Shown here piece by piece: positions 22,031 to 34,242 of a stretch of 52,910 bases of DNA; within the stretch, counting starts at the first letter, position 1, and the number at the start of each line of letters is the position of its first letter. Where the stretch lies: the NCBI GenBank assembly GCA_037447655.1, contig JBBHKE010002227.1:430684-483593 (forward strand), written 5' to 3'. The notes under the pieces are model-generated. The model worked only from the letters and a program-made list of their open reading frames with translations, was not told where the DNA came from and did no database searches. A program made the position numbers and the translations under genes. Source of the DNA: Zygnema cylindricum (Eukaryota; Streptophyta; Zygnematophyceae; Zygnematales; Zygnemataceae).

Positions 22031-24380
22031 GGTATTTTGTGAGTTTGTGAGTGCGGTTAGTTTTATAATTTACTGAGTTTTTAGGGAGTTTAGTAGGTTT
22101 TTAGTGGGAAAACAAGTGAGAAAGTCGTCAAGGTGTTAAATTAGGGTTGGGCTTGCAAGCGAGTAAAAAAGTGAGCTGCCTTCCTATTTTTTTTTTCCGT
22201 TTTTTTGTCATTTTTAGTGAATTGTTTTTGAGTGTGGAGTGTTTTTCAGAGTTTCAAACCAATTACAGGAATCTAAACACAAACAAGTAGTTCCTGTTGG
22301 TGTGGTTCATAAGAGCTAGGGTTAAGCTGAAATGGCCTTGTCCTCCATTTGTGGACACAAAAAGAGGTCGAAAAGCGATCCCGTTTTCTGTCCAAAAATA
22401 AAGCTGTGACGTGTGTGTTTTTTTTTCCCAAGGCAATCGACATTGTGATAATTGGCTGTGGGATTGTTTTGTCAAAAATGTGCAATGAATCTCTCTGTTT
22501 TAGGGTAGAGTTTTGGAGCCTCGTAGCTTAATGCTGCCCTTGGAAGTTGCTTATGCATAATGAGTTTCAGGTACAATACAATATAGGGTCACCTTGTGAT
22601 ATAATTTCCTATGTTTTGTATGATTGTTCATTTTATAATCACATACAGATTACGTTTTGATAGGGTTGACGCATCCACTGGCAATGGTACACCGTGAATC
22701 ATCATTATGAGTATATAAATTACTAACGTGGTGGTGTTTGTATTATGTCAATGTGTTATTGATTTTCATTCAGTTCTCATACCATCAGTTACTCCATTAG
22801 GAAAACACACTTGTAGATTATCTGGAGTACAGGGGATGAATAAATAAAATGTGAAGTGAAACTGAAAAACCGGATGTGAGAGTAAGCAAACTAGAAGGGT
22901 TTCAGGTGGGTTTACCATCGCGCTATTTTAATGGAGCTTATAGTTGTTGTACTAATTCAAGATGCTGACTTTAGATACCAGAACATGCGCGAACTAGTGC
23001 ACTGAAAATATAAAAGCGCTGACTACAAGTGTTTTCGCGACATAAAAATTGGCAAATAAACAAGCTTTTTCGTCTACTGTTACTAAAAAATTTCATCCAC
23101 AATATTAGGCAACTCCAACATCAACAGTGCAGTAATGGCAAGTGCGTCGTTTCAACCGCAGGCCTCACCATTGTATCTTAATATCAAAACGTATGATTGC
23201 TCAGATTGTATTTCAAATATTTGTGAAAATTGTCATTACCGGCACATCCAAATAAGCTTCATTAAACACGTGCGATGTTAAATTATCCGAGAACCTGGAA
23301 ACAAGAAAATGGAAAATACTACAAAAAAGACGAACAAAACAAAAAATAGAGCCACTGCTAGAGAAAAGGGAAAAACCCTGAATAATCCGAGGAAAATCAC
23401 CGAAATACATTTTTTGTCATTTACTTTAGTTCACAACCAGAATGACAATACCAGTTTGACGATAGTGACCACATGAAAACAATTGTCTGTTTATGCAAAA
23501 GTTTAAATTGTCAAAAATGCCTAATAAAATGCAAAGAACATCGGTAAGAAACCAGTTCTAACCTACCGACACATTTAAAAAGAATGTGTCAAAAACTGAA
23601 ATGTATTGTACTTAACGTATTCACTGTACTATATTTAATGCATTTTTAGCGTATTTCTTTACAATTTAAGATATTCACAGGCATTCAGAAGATTCTCCCA
23701 TCCTCAACTCTCAAACACTCCAACATTCCCATTATCATCAGGATGAAACTGCAGAATAAACAACTGCTCAATAAAATAACTCCGTTATAATAAACTGAAA
23801 CATTCATTGTTCCTGTACTTTTGTACTTTTCTAGTTTTATACTTCTGTACTTCTGTTTCTGCACTTTTATTCTTAACATCCTCCTTCCATTTACAGAGTG
23901 GCCGAGCCCATAACGTTACCGGAATCACCGAAAAAAAAAAAAAAAAAACGAAATGAAATCCCTAATGGCCAGAGACTCATCTTGTGGGTTCTTATTGGAG
24001 CAAAAAAATAAAATAACATGTGAGAGAGAGAGAGAGAGAGCTTTTAGGAAATGATGACCTAAAAAGTGTCGATGTTTATGAGGTGTAAATAGTACCCAAA
24101 TGGGTGAAAATCACTGAAAAAAAATCTTATAATTTTGAGCTTTGACGTAACCCCCTTTATCTACTTCTCATTATTCCGAGCTCCTTTACTTGAACCTTTT
24201 TTCACCTCTTTTTAACCTCCCCGGTCTCTAAAAAAATTATTCTATCCAGACTATTAGATGTGACCCAACGAATGACCTAAGGCACACTAAAATAAATACT
24301 TGCTGTTTTACATCAGGGCTAAATGGGACCCTCAACGCAGAAAAATTGCCGATATAAAGATTTTTTCAGAGTATTTTAGC
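22031..24380. other. Spacer between the two convergent genes
   Basis: No gene supported. It contains a MITE-end fragment (GTACACCGTGAATCATCATT) at about 22688, a partial GATGG-type hairpin repeat (GGTGGGTTTACCATCGCGCT) at about 22906-22925, an A-run at 23930-23948 and a GA run at 24021-24040. Confidence 0.55.
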
Positions 24381-24463
24381 GTTTATTAAGGTTTTTCAAG
24401 GTCTATTAGAGAGTTCTTTAGAGTCTTTTACAGTTTTTCTGAGCCTTTTAGAGTCTTTTAGAG
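24380..24463. repeat. TTTTAGAGTCT-type degenerate repeat
   Basis: Repeated GTCTTTTA, GAGTCTTTTAGAG and TTTTCTGAGCC units directly downstream of the stop codon of the minus-strand gene, probably within its 3' UTR. Confidence 0.5.
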
Positions 24464-27400
24464 CTATCGTGAGGCAGTTAGAGAGAAGTCCTTGGATCGA
24501 TTTCGCAGGTGAAAGGTAAGGAGAATAAGTGATAGAGGATCCACAGCATATGGTGTATTCATATTTAAGCTCCAAAGTCGATCTTCTCTTTTTGTTGTTT
24601 GTAAAGACTGGGCTACCCACTCTTGACTATCTCCACCACTTTCCACTCTTTTAAAAACCACAGAAGAGCCCTTCAATCCTTCACTGTTCCAACGAAAAAC
24701 AAGTATAAAAACAAAAAGTAAGAAAAAGGAATATATACAGCTGCATTAGGGTTACCATGGAAAAGCGGCTCCCATTGCAGAAAGTACAATTTCAACCCTA
24801 AAAAAACCCTCTTAACCCCGAAACCTTCTTCAATTCACAGATACATTGTAGGGTAATTGCATTTGACGAAAAAACTGCCATTACTGTCAGTAACCAAGGT
24901 ACCATACGGAAAACAGAAATAACTAAAAATGACAAAAACAACCAAAAACAAGGTGAAAATAACACAAAAATAACCACTGTTACTGGCTGCCACCCAAGTA
25001 CTTAACTCTTAGCATCCAGTAAACAAATTAACAGTATCCCTACTGATGAGAACAGTAATCACGCAGTCGATTTTTGTATTCGTTTTGAGGTACTTTTCCA
25101 TACAAGATTGCCATTACAGTTGATACAAGCGCTCAAACATACTTAATTGTGGTTTTTCAGTAATCACAGTTCGTGTAAGATTCTCTGCACAACGGTTTTA
25201 CTTTGGTTACTGTCATTCACAATATTTCCGTCATATATGTGACTAAACCTATTAGAGACAACTATGCAAAAGAGACTTCCATCACCAAATATACAATTTA
25301 AACCCTGAAAAAGCACTGCATAGAAAATAGAATCTAACAAACAAACCTTTCATTCTCTTGCTTACCTCTGAGGCTTGATCTCTGCCAATAAAGACACTCT
25401 CTCCCTCCATCCACCCGTCAACGTCCAGCTTTTAGTTCCCCCCCACTGCAACTTTCTCTCATCTTTTGATTCTATTCCATCGTAACCTTCCCTTAACCCA
25501 TTATTATATACATTCTTCAACCGATGTCCCTCTGGACTACTGCTAAAATCTCGCCACAAACTTTTGTCGGATTCGTCATCATCGGTCTCAAATCTTTCCC
25601 CATTTGTTGATTGACATTTGCATTCCTCTCTCTCTCCCTCAACATGGCTTCCTTGAATATACTTACAGCTATTATACTGTCGATATTCCGATAACGCACA
25701 CTCCAATTCGTCGTCATCTCCATCTATCATCGATTCTCTCCCTTCTCTCCCTCCCAGCCCCAAACCTAGTTTCTTCCGAACAGCTACATTCGTCACCCAA
25801 TCACCCCATCCCCTCCCTGATTCTGAATCCTTAGACCCTCCTACTGGACCCCCTCCTTCCCGGAAACTTCCTGGTACACTCCGAAAACCGGCGCTCCTTG
25901 TAGTTAAAAAACTATCACTCCTACTCTGTCTAGCTGGAATTCGGTGTTTCATTGCAAATAGGGCAAAAGTGGGAAGAAAATCTTCCTCTTCGTCGTCAAC
26001 AAAGGCAGTTTGATGAACTCGAGCAATAAGACGACCTTGAGAATATATTCGAAAAGCATCTGGTAAGGGCTCCTTTGAACAAACTTCCGGAACCAATGAC
26101 ATCACAATGGTACCTGAACGCGGTTTTCGAAGGTGTATTATTCGACGACGAAAGCCTTTTTCGTAACATACTTCCAAAAAAGGAAGAGTTTGAGAAGTAG
26201 GAAGTTCTAAAGGCTGTGTTTTGGTAGAAAGATAAACTATGTAAGTGTCGTCTGAGGTAGAAAGGAAACCTCGTCTGCATCGCCTGCAAGTAAAATATTG
26301 CAAAAGTACAAAAAATAAAATGAGAACATATCTTTTCAGATAATATTTCAGAGGATAGATCTTTTCAGGTGGGAACATCTATTCAATGAAAGTAAATCTC
26401 TCTTCGCTATTAGAGTTCAACTCTAATTCGAATGTCGGTTGGACCTAAAATCATAAAACGGTGTCAATAATAACACTAGTTAAAAGGGGTGGCTGAAAAT
26501 GAGCCACTTCATTTAGTGGATCAAATGAGCTTAGTCATTAAATAAATTTCAATCATTAAATTAGTATAGACATCAAATTAGTTTAGACATCAAATTATTT
26601 TAGTCATTAAATTAGTTAGATATTAAATTAGCTTGGATATAAATCCGTGCTGTTAATACTGATACCGATTTAGCCCTAATATTTACTAGCTATAATAGTG
26701 ATGAAAAGTCAACTGCACAAGGCGCTTTTTTCAAAACTTTGTAAATAACAAAGTCGGAAACAAAACGAGTTGGGTGAAATGAGGAGAAAACAAAAAAGCA
26801 AAAAGAGGGGGAAAGGAAGGGACAGGGGAAGAGGAGGGGTTGAGAGAGAAAGAAGAGGAAGGGAGGAGGAAAGGAAGGGACAGAAAGTCGGAGTTGTGAG
26901 GAGGGGAGGAGAGGGGAGGAGAGGGGAAAAGAGGGGAAAGGAAGAAAGAGGAGATGAGGGGGTAGAGAGAGAGGGCTGTAGGAAGGGGAGGGGAGGGGAG
27001 AGGAAGGGAGTGGAGTGGGGAGAGGCTGCGGGGAAGGGAAAGTAAAATGAAACACCTGAGTCATATGAATAATATCATATTACTTTAGGCAAAAAAGGGA
27101 TCATTTATGTTTTGTTATATTTCCCAACGGTGACATAAATTACCTTAGGCAATTCCCGTAACGAGGATGTTAGAAATTTGAAATTTTTTACATTTACCAT
27201 AAAAACAACATTACGCGTTTTTATTTAGATCATTGCAAATTTCCATAATACATTACAAAGTTTCTATGTTAATAATGGTTAAGTTTCATAATGTACAAGA
27301 ATTAAATCAAATATTACAAGCCAATTCGGGCAGCTAACAAATTGTTTGTTCTTGACCTACACACTTAAAAAAAAAGACTAAAAACAAATTAGAAAAGAAA

Positions 27401-27922
27401 ATGGAAAAGAAATGCAGTGACAAGAAAATACGACGGGGGCCTGAACCAGCGACCGGTTTTGAATCAATAAAAAAAGAAAACAAAATGAAAAAAAAAGAGT
27501 GAAAACAACTGCAGTGACAAAATAAAGCAACCAAGGACTAAACCAAAGACTTGTTTCAGAACAATAAAAATGGAAAATTAAAAAAAAAAAAATGAAAAAA
27601 TAATGAAAGAAAAGAAAAAAGTTGAAAAAAAATGAACTGACAAGAAAAGACAACCGGAGACAAAACCGACGACCGACTTCCAAACGATTGAAAAAAAGGA
27701 AAAATAAACAAAAAAAATAATCATTGTTTCGTACTTGAAATATAAAACAGGTCCAGAGGAATGCAATTGTCGATAAATGTCGTCGAGAAGTTTCTCTCCC
27801 ACCACCCTCTCCTTCACCTCCTCCACCACACTAATTTCAGCCGCTGCTTTCCCCTCCCTCCCCTCCACCTTCTCATACGACCTCCAGTGCCCTCCCCTTG
27901 CATTCATTGCAGCTAACGACAT
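24464..27922 (-). CDS. Unrecognised three-exon protein-coding gene
   Basis: Minus-strand exons 27922-27735, 26283-25366 and 24683-24464 join in frame (donors CAA|GTACG and AGAG|GTAAGC; acceptors TTGCAG|GCG and GAACAG|TGA), giving a predicted 441 aa. The N-terminus includes LLDDIYRQLHSSGPVLYFK (about 45-63). Exon 2 then has a basic start (KRCRRGF), a hydrophobic/basic region with YEKGFRRRIIHLRKPRSG and DAFRIYSQGRLIARVHQTAF, an acidic DDEEED patch, a GWGDWVTNVAVRKKLGLGLG segment and a long acidic/Ser-rich middle. Exon 3 ends in EWVAQSLQ, then YAVDPLSLILLTFHLRNR and a stop. There is no signal peptide or clear membrane span. I do not recognise the family; a resemblance to LURP-one/Tubby-like folds (FRIYSQGRLIARV) crossed my mind but is not supported. 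Intron 1 (~1.45 kb) holds a GA-rich tract. Exon 1 assignment is the least certain part. Confidence 0.6.
26765..27050 (+). repeat. GA-rich low-complexity tract in intron 1 of the minus-strand gene
   Basis: GGAGGGGAGAGGGGAAAAGA-type sequence of about 280 bp. Frames through it read as Arg/Glu/Gly or Pro/Ser/Leu runs. On the transcript of the minus-strand gene it would be a long pyrimidine tract within the intron. Confidence 0.8.
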
Positions 27923-28069
27923 TTTTTAATTTATTTATTTCGTATTTTATTTTTTTTGCGTTTTTTATTTATTTGTACAAACGGATTTTATTTGTACTGG
28001 CAAATTTGTTCGTACCAGAAAAAAAAATATATATATAAGTATATATATATATTAGAGAAGTTTTATTTC

Positions 28070-28320
28070 ATGAGGATGAAATTTCGACTGGCTTTTTGTA
28101 AGCTTTCTTCGGGTTTTTTTTGGGTTATCTAGGCTTTCTAGAGTTTTTAAGGGCTAATTGGGTCTTTCCAGGTTTTCCTAGAGTTTCTTCAGTGTTTCTT
28201 CAAAGTATTAATATAGTTTTCAATAATTTTTAGGGCTTCTAAGGGTACTCTAGAGCTTTCAGAGGGCTTCTTAGGGTCTAAGGGGTTTTTTAGTCATTGG
28301 ATTTTATAGATTACTCGAGA
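28070..28320 (+). repeat. Degenerate TCTAGAGTTT/TTAGGG-type repeats
   Basis: Units such as CTAGGCTTTCTAGAGTTTTT, AAGGGCTAATTGGG and TCTTAGGGTC recur loosely and resemble the repeat at 24380-24463. They lie upstream of the minus-strand gene. Confidence 0.45.
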
Positions 28321-28419
28321 TAGCCAAAAGGAAATTCCTAACAACCGGCGTCAGATCTCTGATGATAAAAAATGGATAAAAGGGAGGCGGAAATTTGACT
28401 GCTGGAAAACAAAAACTCC

Positions 28420-28675
28420 CAAAGAATGAGAGCTAAAACTAGAGCTGAAATCTTTTAAAGATAAAATTTACGTCAAAATAAGAGAAAAAAAAGAGCTAAG
28501 ATTAGAGCTGAAATTGAAGCTAAAATGAGCTAAAAACTAGAGCCAAATAATTAAAGAGCCAAATATTTAGATTAAAAAAAAAAGAGCCAAAGATTAAGGC
28601 CAAAAATTAGAGCTAAAAATTATAGAAGCCAAAAATTCGAGTTAAAAAGATAGGGCCAAAATTAGAGCTTTTGTT
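28420..28675 (+). repeat. Degenerate ~14 bp tandem repeat (AGAGCTAAAAATT)
   Basis: More than fifteen loose copies of AGAGCYAAAAATTAG and AGAGCCAAA units over about 255 bp. No coding capacity. Confidence 0.7.
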
Positions 28676-28679
28676 GTGC

Positions 28680-29640
28680 AACTCGCCAGAACCAAATTCC
28701 TCCACAGAGTTTTGCAGCCTTCGCAGCAATTCTTGTAAGGCTGACTGGCCAATAAAGAGATGCCACGTGGCAACCAGACGTAATGTGACGGGAGGGGACA
28801 GGACAGATTTGCAAACAACGATGGAATCTCTAGATGGCCAATGAAATCCTGTCTCTGTATTTTTATATTCTTAACTGATAACAAGAACCTTGTCTGTCTC
28901 TGTCACTGTCTTTTTATATTTCTAACTGATAGCAGAAGTTTATAACAACATAATTCGGCGAATCAATGAAAAAATCGCCGTTACGAAAGTAACAAAAGTA
29001 ACAAAAGTCGCATATGTCGTAAAGTCATCTTAATGTTTGGTAAGATGTAGAGCAAAGTAATTTGTACGGAAAAAGACAAACTCGAAGAAGCATGCCTAAG
29101 TAATTGGATCGTTTCACTGACAAGATTTTCACTAATAACTGTTTCACTTTTGAAGTTATCACAAGAATTTCCAAGAATGATCAACAAAGGAGACTGGAGC
29201 ATCTAGAAAAAAATACATCTCATGTATTGCAAAACCAGGAAAAGGAAACAAGAAGAGAAAATAAGAATGTGAGGAAAAGCTATAGAAATAGCTACATTTA
29301 ATAGTTACAAATATAGCTCTTCATAGTGTTTTTCCTTCCTTCCTTCCTTCCTTTCTTCCTTTCTCTCTAATTATAGTCCAGTGCTTAAGCTGTTAAGCCA
29401 CATACATACTATATAATCTTACATAAATATATAATCTACAGCACACTTAGCACGTGCAGTAATCTGTAAAAGAAAATCAGCAATAACTGGAAAAGTGTAC
29501 AAGCATTAAATTCTAAGCCTCCCACAGTCCCAAGCTTTAGGTTTTCCTCGAGCCTTTACTGGTAGAAACTTGGCTGAGAAGCAGTTGTTTAAGGCCAGGG
29601 TAATTTCAAACATACATGTCCACGTGGACTGTTTTCATTG
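28680..29640. other. Intergenic DNA without a supported gene
   Basis: AT-rich sequence with short repeats (GTCTGTCTCTGTCACTG near 28895; CTTCCTTCCTTCC at 29336-29353). The small open frames lack domains and codon structure worth naming. Confidence 0.5.
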
Positions 29641-29671
29641 GAAGGAGTAAACTGGGCAAAGTCAGTGTCTA

Positions 29672-30381
29672 AGGGCGTGTCCCCATGTGTTCAAGTAAGG
29701 GTTTTTTTCCGTCGTTTACACAGAAAATGGGACTTCCTACTTGAAAATATTACGCCGTACGAAAAATGGGCAAAAACTCAAATACATTTTGCGTCATCTT
29801 GGAACTTGAAAGGTACGGCGATTTGGCAGTATTATCATCGCGACCCACTTCCAGCTCATCTTCACACTTGCACTGAAATCAAATCGCGACCTGCTTTTAA
29901 TCAAAATACTACCCTATTGACGAATAGAAAGCCTGGGTTGCACGCGTCAAAAGTTTTCATTTGTTTTTTTGCAGTTGGGAGAATACACGAAAAAAAAATT
30001 GTTTGTCCGTTTGCTTATGTTGTCCACTTGTGGGCGTCTACAAATGTCATTTTGTAGACGTAGGCGATTGCTTATGTCGTTCACGTGTGGGCGTCAACAA
30101 ATGACAGTTGGCGTCGACAATTGTCCCAGTATGTCAGGAGCTCTTTGTGGCGTACAAATGTCCGCAGTTTGTTCCGAGATCGTTGGCGTCTACAAATGTC
30201 AGCAGTTTGTTGGCGTCTACAGGTGTCGCAAGTATTGGCGACGTGTACAACTGCCACATATTCAAAATAATGAACGCGCAAGTAACGATTGACATAGGCA
30301 CACTTTGAAAAGTACACCGTAAAATCAGCGCTAAATTCCAAAATAACGTTTCAAAATATCGGTTACATGGGGACACGCCCT
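29672..30381. mobile_element. Terminal-repeat element AGGGCGTGTCCCCATG (710 bp)
   Basis: A perfect 17-bp terminal inverted repeat, AGGGCGTGTCCCCATGT at 29672 and its complement ending at 30381. The flanks CAGTGTCTA and AACTGTCTA match at 7 of 9 positions, possibly a decayed target duplication. The right third holds five or six GGCGTCTACAAATGTC-like 16-mers (about 30032, 30090, 30110, 30185, 30210), the kind of subterminal array transposases bind. The interior shares TTCCAGCTCATCTTCA with the 12569/13767 blocks. No transposase. Superfamily uncertain (hAT or Mutator). Confidence 0.7.
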
Positions 30382-31109
30382 AACTGTCTATTGCCTTCTT
30401 GGCGACTTTGCCTACCGTACGACTGCCTGTAAGCAAGAAAACTATCCAGCGTGGCACTTCTCAATAGACTGCGAAAGAATTTCGCTGAGAATGCGACGAC
30501 AAGCGTGCGATACTAATACCTTCCACATCCAATCGTGTTGAATAAACAGCAATTAACTTCAAACGTTATCCTCGTGTCCGTATAGGCAGCAGATAATAGT
30601 GTTGATTTTATTGCTGGGCGACATGGCCGTGCTAGGGATGGGCATTTGATGACGCTAATTCCGATCGTCTAGATTCGTCTAGATCGTCTAGACGGTCGAG
30701 ATGTATTTTTGGTCACGCGATGTATTATTCTGACGACATCGACAACGGTTCCGACCTTAGTTATACACTCGACGTTTGCCAGGGTATACCGTTCAGATCG
30801 TACAGAATTCTGGGTGAATAAAGTACAAAAAATCCTTAAAATGTACGATTCACCATCACCAACGTGGCAAATCTTAAATGAAATTACGCTTGTGTGGCAG
30901 GCTGCGCACTGTAGCGGTACACCTGTACCACTATTGTCCGAATATCGAGGAGCGATTAGACGACAGCAAGAAATGTCAGACTGTATCATACGGATTTCTG
31001 TCTTTAGCAATTGTTCACCAAAGAAAAGAAATCTCAAATCTCCTTCGCAAAATTGAGATCTTGCCACAAATAATGATAATCTGACGGGCGGCGATAAAAC
31101 ATCGAACCG
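30382..31109. other. Intergenic DNA with CGTCTAGA repeats
   Basis: Contains a cluster of CGTCTAGATTCGTCTAGATC at about 30668-30695. Overlapping frames on both strands at 30669-31084 have no recognisable domain. Confidence 0.45.
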
Positions 31110-31609
31110 TTAGGGCAGTCCTCCATTGGGCCAAAAAAACCCTGTTTTGGCTAAAATTTCGTAATTTTTGAGCGATGAAGCAGTAGCTGCCAAATAGTTT
31201 TTCCCATTCACAGCCTACCACGTCGTCATTACAAACAAAATGGAGAAAGAGTACGGAAGAATAAAAATATGTGAAAAATCGGTTAATCTCCGGCGGTTTT
31301 ACGCGTCACATGTTTTTTTGGGAATTGGATCAATGCCCAAAAATTGGATCAATTTCCATTCTGCGACGGGTAAATTCGTTTTAAGATTTTTCACTGACAA
31401 TCATAGTGTATCCTGTATTCGTTTTCTTCACTAGAAAGTACACGCGTGATGAAATAACACGTCGGTTAGATAGTCCGCGGCTGTGCCAACCATTCTTTTC
31501 AAAGTGTTTTTTGTAGGTCATCACGGTTTTGTCACCTTGTGAGTTTTTTCAACCCAAAACAGGGTTGTTCAATTTTCACTTTTTTGGGCCTAACGGAGCC
31601 CAGCCCTAA
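31110..31609. mobile_element. Inverted-repeat element TTAGGGC...GCCCTAA (500 bp)
   Basis: The left edge TTAGGGCAGTCCTCCATTGG, GCCAAAAAAA, CCCTGTTTTGG is mirrored at the right as CCAAAACAGGG, TTTTTTGGGCC and CCCAGCCCTAA. The arms are about 45-60 bp and imperfect. No transposase and no clear target duplication were found. Confidence 0.55.
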
Positions 31610-32479
31610 TAACGACAAGGGAAATTGGGAAAAGCTGCGTCTACCGCCCTAGATTTGGCCAAGGGACGCCCCAAATCTGATTTTATGTACAAATCGTCGG
31701 ACTTTCAGACACAGTACGGTCCAGTCTGCGTCTGAGTTTGACGGCCAGGCCAAGACAGGCTGGTGACGGCCGTCAATTCATTGTTGAGAGCGGATTTATT
31801 ACCCCGGGATCTTTATCCAGCGAGGAACAGGGGGAAGAAAAACATTAGTCAACCTGCAACCTACATGCGAACACATAGTGCCCATCATTATTAGAGTTAA
31901 TGACAATAATCCGTCGGCGAAAATTATAAAATAGTGTGAAGAACAATTGCCACGTGCTTGTACTAAATTAGTACCGTACAATATTTCGCATCAACAGTAA
32001 TAAATCCTCAACGGCAATAACTATGGGCGTGTGCTGTTGCTAGTTCGCCACACATCAAAAATTCAAAGCTATGTCCGAAACCTACAGTACTGTAGCACTC
32101 TTTCATGCCCTCCGTGAAGAAATCGGACGGTGGCCGATGCATAATCTTTCCGTGCATTTGAAACAAGCGGGCGGTCCAATTTAACTTAATTTGGTATATA
32201 TTTATTTCTATTACGAGATCGAACGACGGAGAACGAGCGATGACTGGGCATCGAATTCATCGAATCAAACATTGTGTCACGATGGAAGTCAGTGTTATGT
32301 TACCTTTTCAGACATATTGCTACATACTTGGAAAATCACTGGAATTTTTGCATCACTATAAATTTTGCATCACTGGTACAATTCGAAATTCACGGACTAA
32401 TTTTACGGATTGTACAGGTCACCCTAAATCATTATTAGTGTATAGTGAAAGGGAAAATAGTGTTATGTAAGCTATTTTG
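31610..32479. other. Intergenic DNA, no feature recognised
   Basis: About 870 bp with no supported coding region and no internal repeat that I can identify. Confidence 0.5.
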
Positions 32480-32838
32480 TAGTGTTGGGTATCGGGTAAA
32501 TTCATATCGCGAAAATTGCGATATTCGATAATCGATCGAGCAGATTCCTCGATATATCGTACCGGGACCAACATAAATTATCGCGATATATATCGCAAAA
32601 AAATGGGTGTCCGTACAGTCATTGTACGGAAAATCGTCGGATATTGTTCCCCGGCCTCTCCCGGGGTTGAAAAAAAATGGAAAATTTTCATTTTATGGCT
32701 CGATAAATGTCTAAGATATATCGACGATATATCGCGATAATTTGGTTTTCGATATATCGAAGCGATATATCAATTATCGGGTACCTGAAATTCGATATAT
32801 ATCGAATATCGGCAAAGGGTCCTCGATACCGAACACTA
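32480..32838. mobile_element. hAT-type MITE with perfect 8-bp TSD (copy 2)
   Basis: A 359 bp element with ends TAGTGTTGGGTATCG and CGATACCGAACACTA (one mismatch), flanked by a perfect 8-bp duplication CTATTTTG (32472-32479 and 32839-32846). It is the inverse-orientation relative of 9952-10329, sharing TATCGTACCGGGACCAACAT and AAAATGGGTGTCCGTAC. Non-coding. Confidence 0.9.
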
Positions 32839-32849
32839 CTATTTTGGGT

Positions 32850-34242
32850 TCAATGATCACAACCTAACAAAAAAATAAACCAATTTATCTACATATTCCC
32901 ATAGTGTAGCCCCTATAATCTATGTTCACATCTAACCAATAAACATGTAAGAACAGGATCGCGCTATTTCCCCCTTCTTTATTACTAAATCAAATATGAG
33001 TGCGCTTTCCAGTGCTAATGCAACTCCCTTTCCTGTGTCGGCGTCGTTATTTTACACTTTTGTATAAATAACCACCAGTTTTTGTAAGAATTGACTCGAC
33101 CCATACATTACACTATTTTAATATCTCCTAAATTAACAAACCTTATACTAGTTAAACCGTACCTCTATTAGCGCAACAAATAAGCAGTCTTATTAATTCT
33201 ATTTAAAGTTTGAGACCCCCACCTCAACCCTCTCCCTAACCCTTTGACAACAACGCTCCACCCAACCTCATCACCTTTCCCCGACCTGTGGTGAGCACTT
33301 CCCTCTCTACACCACGATATTGCCTCCATCATTGTTGAGAGCCATCCAACAGTTTGTCTTTGGCCCCTCTCCCAAACTCTCTCTTCCACCACCACTATTG
33401 GTTAGGTGTTCAACCCCTCTTCCTCCAGCCCCTCCTCGACAACCTCACTTGTTACATCTCCCTCTCAAGTTCCTCCTTTTACCACTTAACCCTCGAGCAA
33501 CCCTGCTCCTTGTCCTCTTTGATCGTCAACCCTTCCTCAAGTGCGCATACTTCTCGGGTTAGTTGTTGGGAGTCTTACACCATTGGTAACTGTTTAGCAA
33601 GACATATGAGAGCGTGTCCATTCACTTTTGGGCTCTTTCACATTCTCGATGAAAAACTCCTTTTAACAGTCTCCTCATTTAGCGACACCCCTCTTATAGC
33701 AACTGGAGTTCATTTGTAACCTTAGCGTGTTACGTTGTTCATCTCGGTTACCCCCAACCTCAACTTTACTCTCACATTCCTCCTCATCTTTGAGAAGTCA
33801 TGCAAGTAACTCTTTGGCTCCCACTCAGGCTTTTAGTCGACGACCTCAATCATTAAGCGGCTTAGCGCCTTTTCATTTTGTTTTCGTTTAGGTTTTCGTC
33901 TTACCTCCCTAGGGGAGTGGTAATGGGGCACGAGAAACACAATCTTGTTGTCAACGATTCTTGCGACACATATATGATTGGCAAAAAGGTAAATTCCTTT
34001 AAGTGTGTCACTTCGTCATCTATTGGCTTAAAACCGAAATTCCATCACCTTATATGCTTTTTTGTTTGTACACCACAAAAGGGTTAAAGGGTGTTGGGTC
34101 CCTAGGTGTCGTTTTTTACTTTGTTCACCATTTCGTAAAACATTCCCTATTGGATGACCTTTCCCACTATAAAAACCTTCCAAACTTGTCTGGTTCCCAC
34201 GTGGCTTTCACTATTTTAACCCATTGTTTTGTGCAACGACAT
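32850..34242. other. Unclassified region left of the copia stack
   Basis: No gene supported. 33180-33850 is CT-rich on the plus strand, with several frames lacking a domain. It could be a decayed retroelement, but I found no diagnostic motif and no link to the neighbouring LTRs. Confidence 0.4.

Noticed and set aside
25362-26378. Taking the 338-codon frame as a single-exon gene starting MFPPEKIYPL
   Set aside because: The first ~32 codons lie upstream of a good TTGCAG acceptor and read as hydrophobic intron sequence; the spliced three-exon model with matching phases fits better.
30669-31084. Overlapping plus and minus frames of 115-132 codons
   Set aside because: Opposite-strand overlap, no domain, and CGTCTAGA repeats; not enough for a gene call.
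33168-34242. Possible LINE or gypsy remnant in the CT-rich region left of the copia stack
   Set aside because: No RT, integrase or gag motif could be read in any frame; left unclassified.
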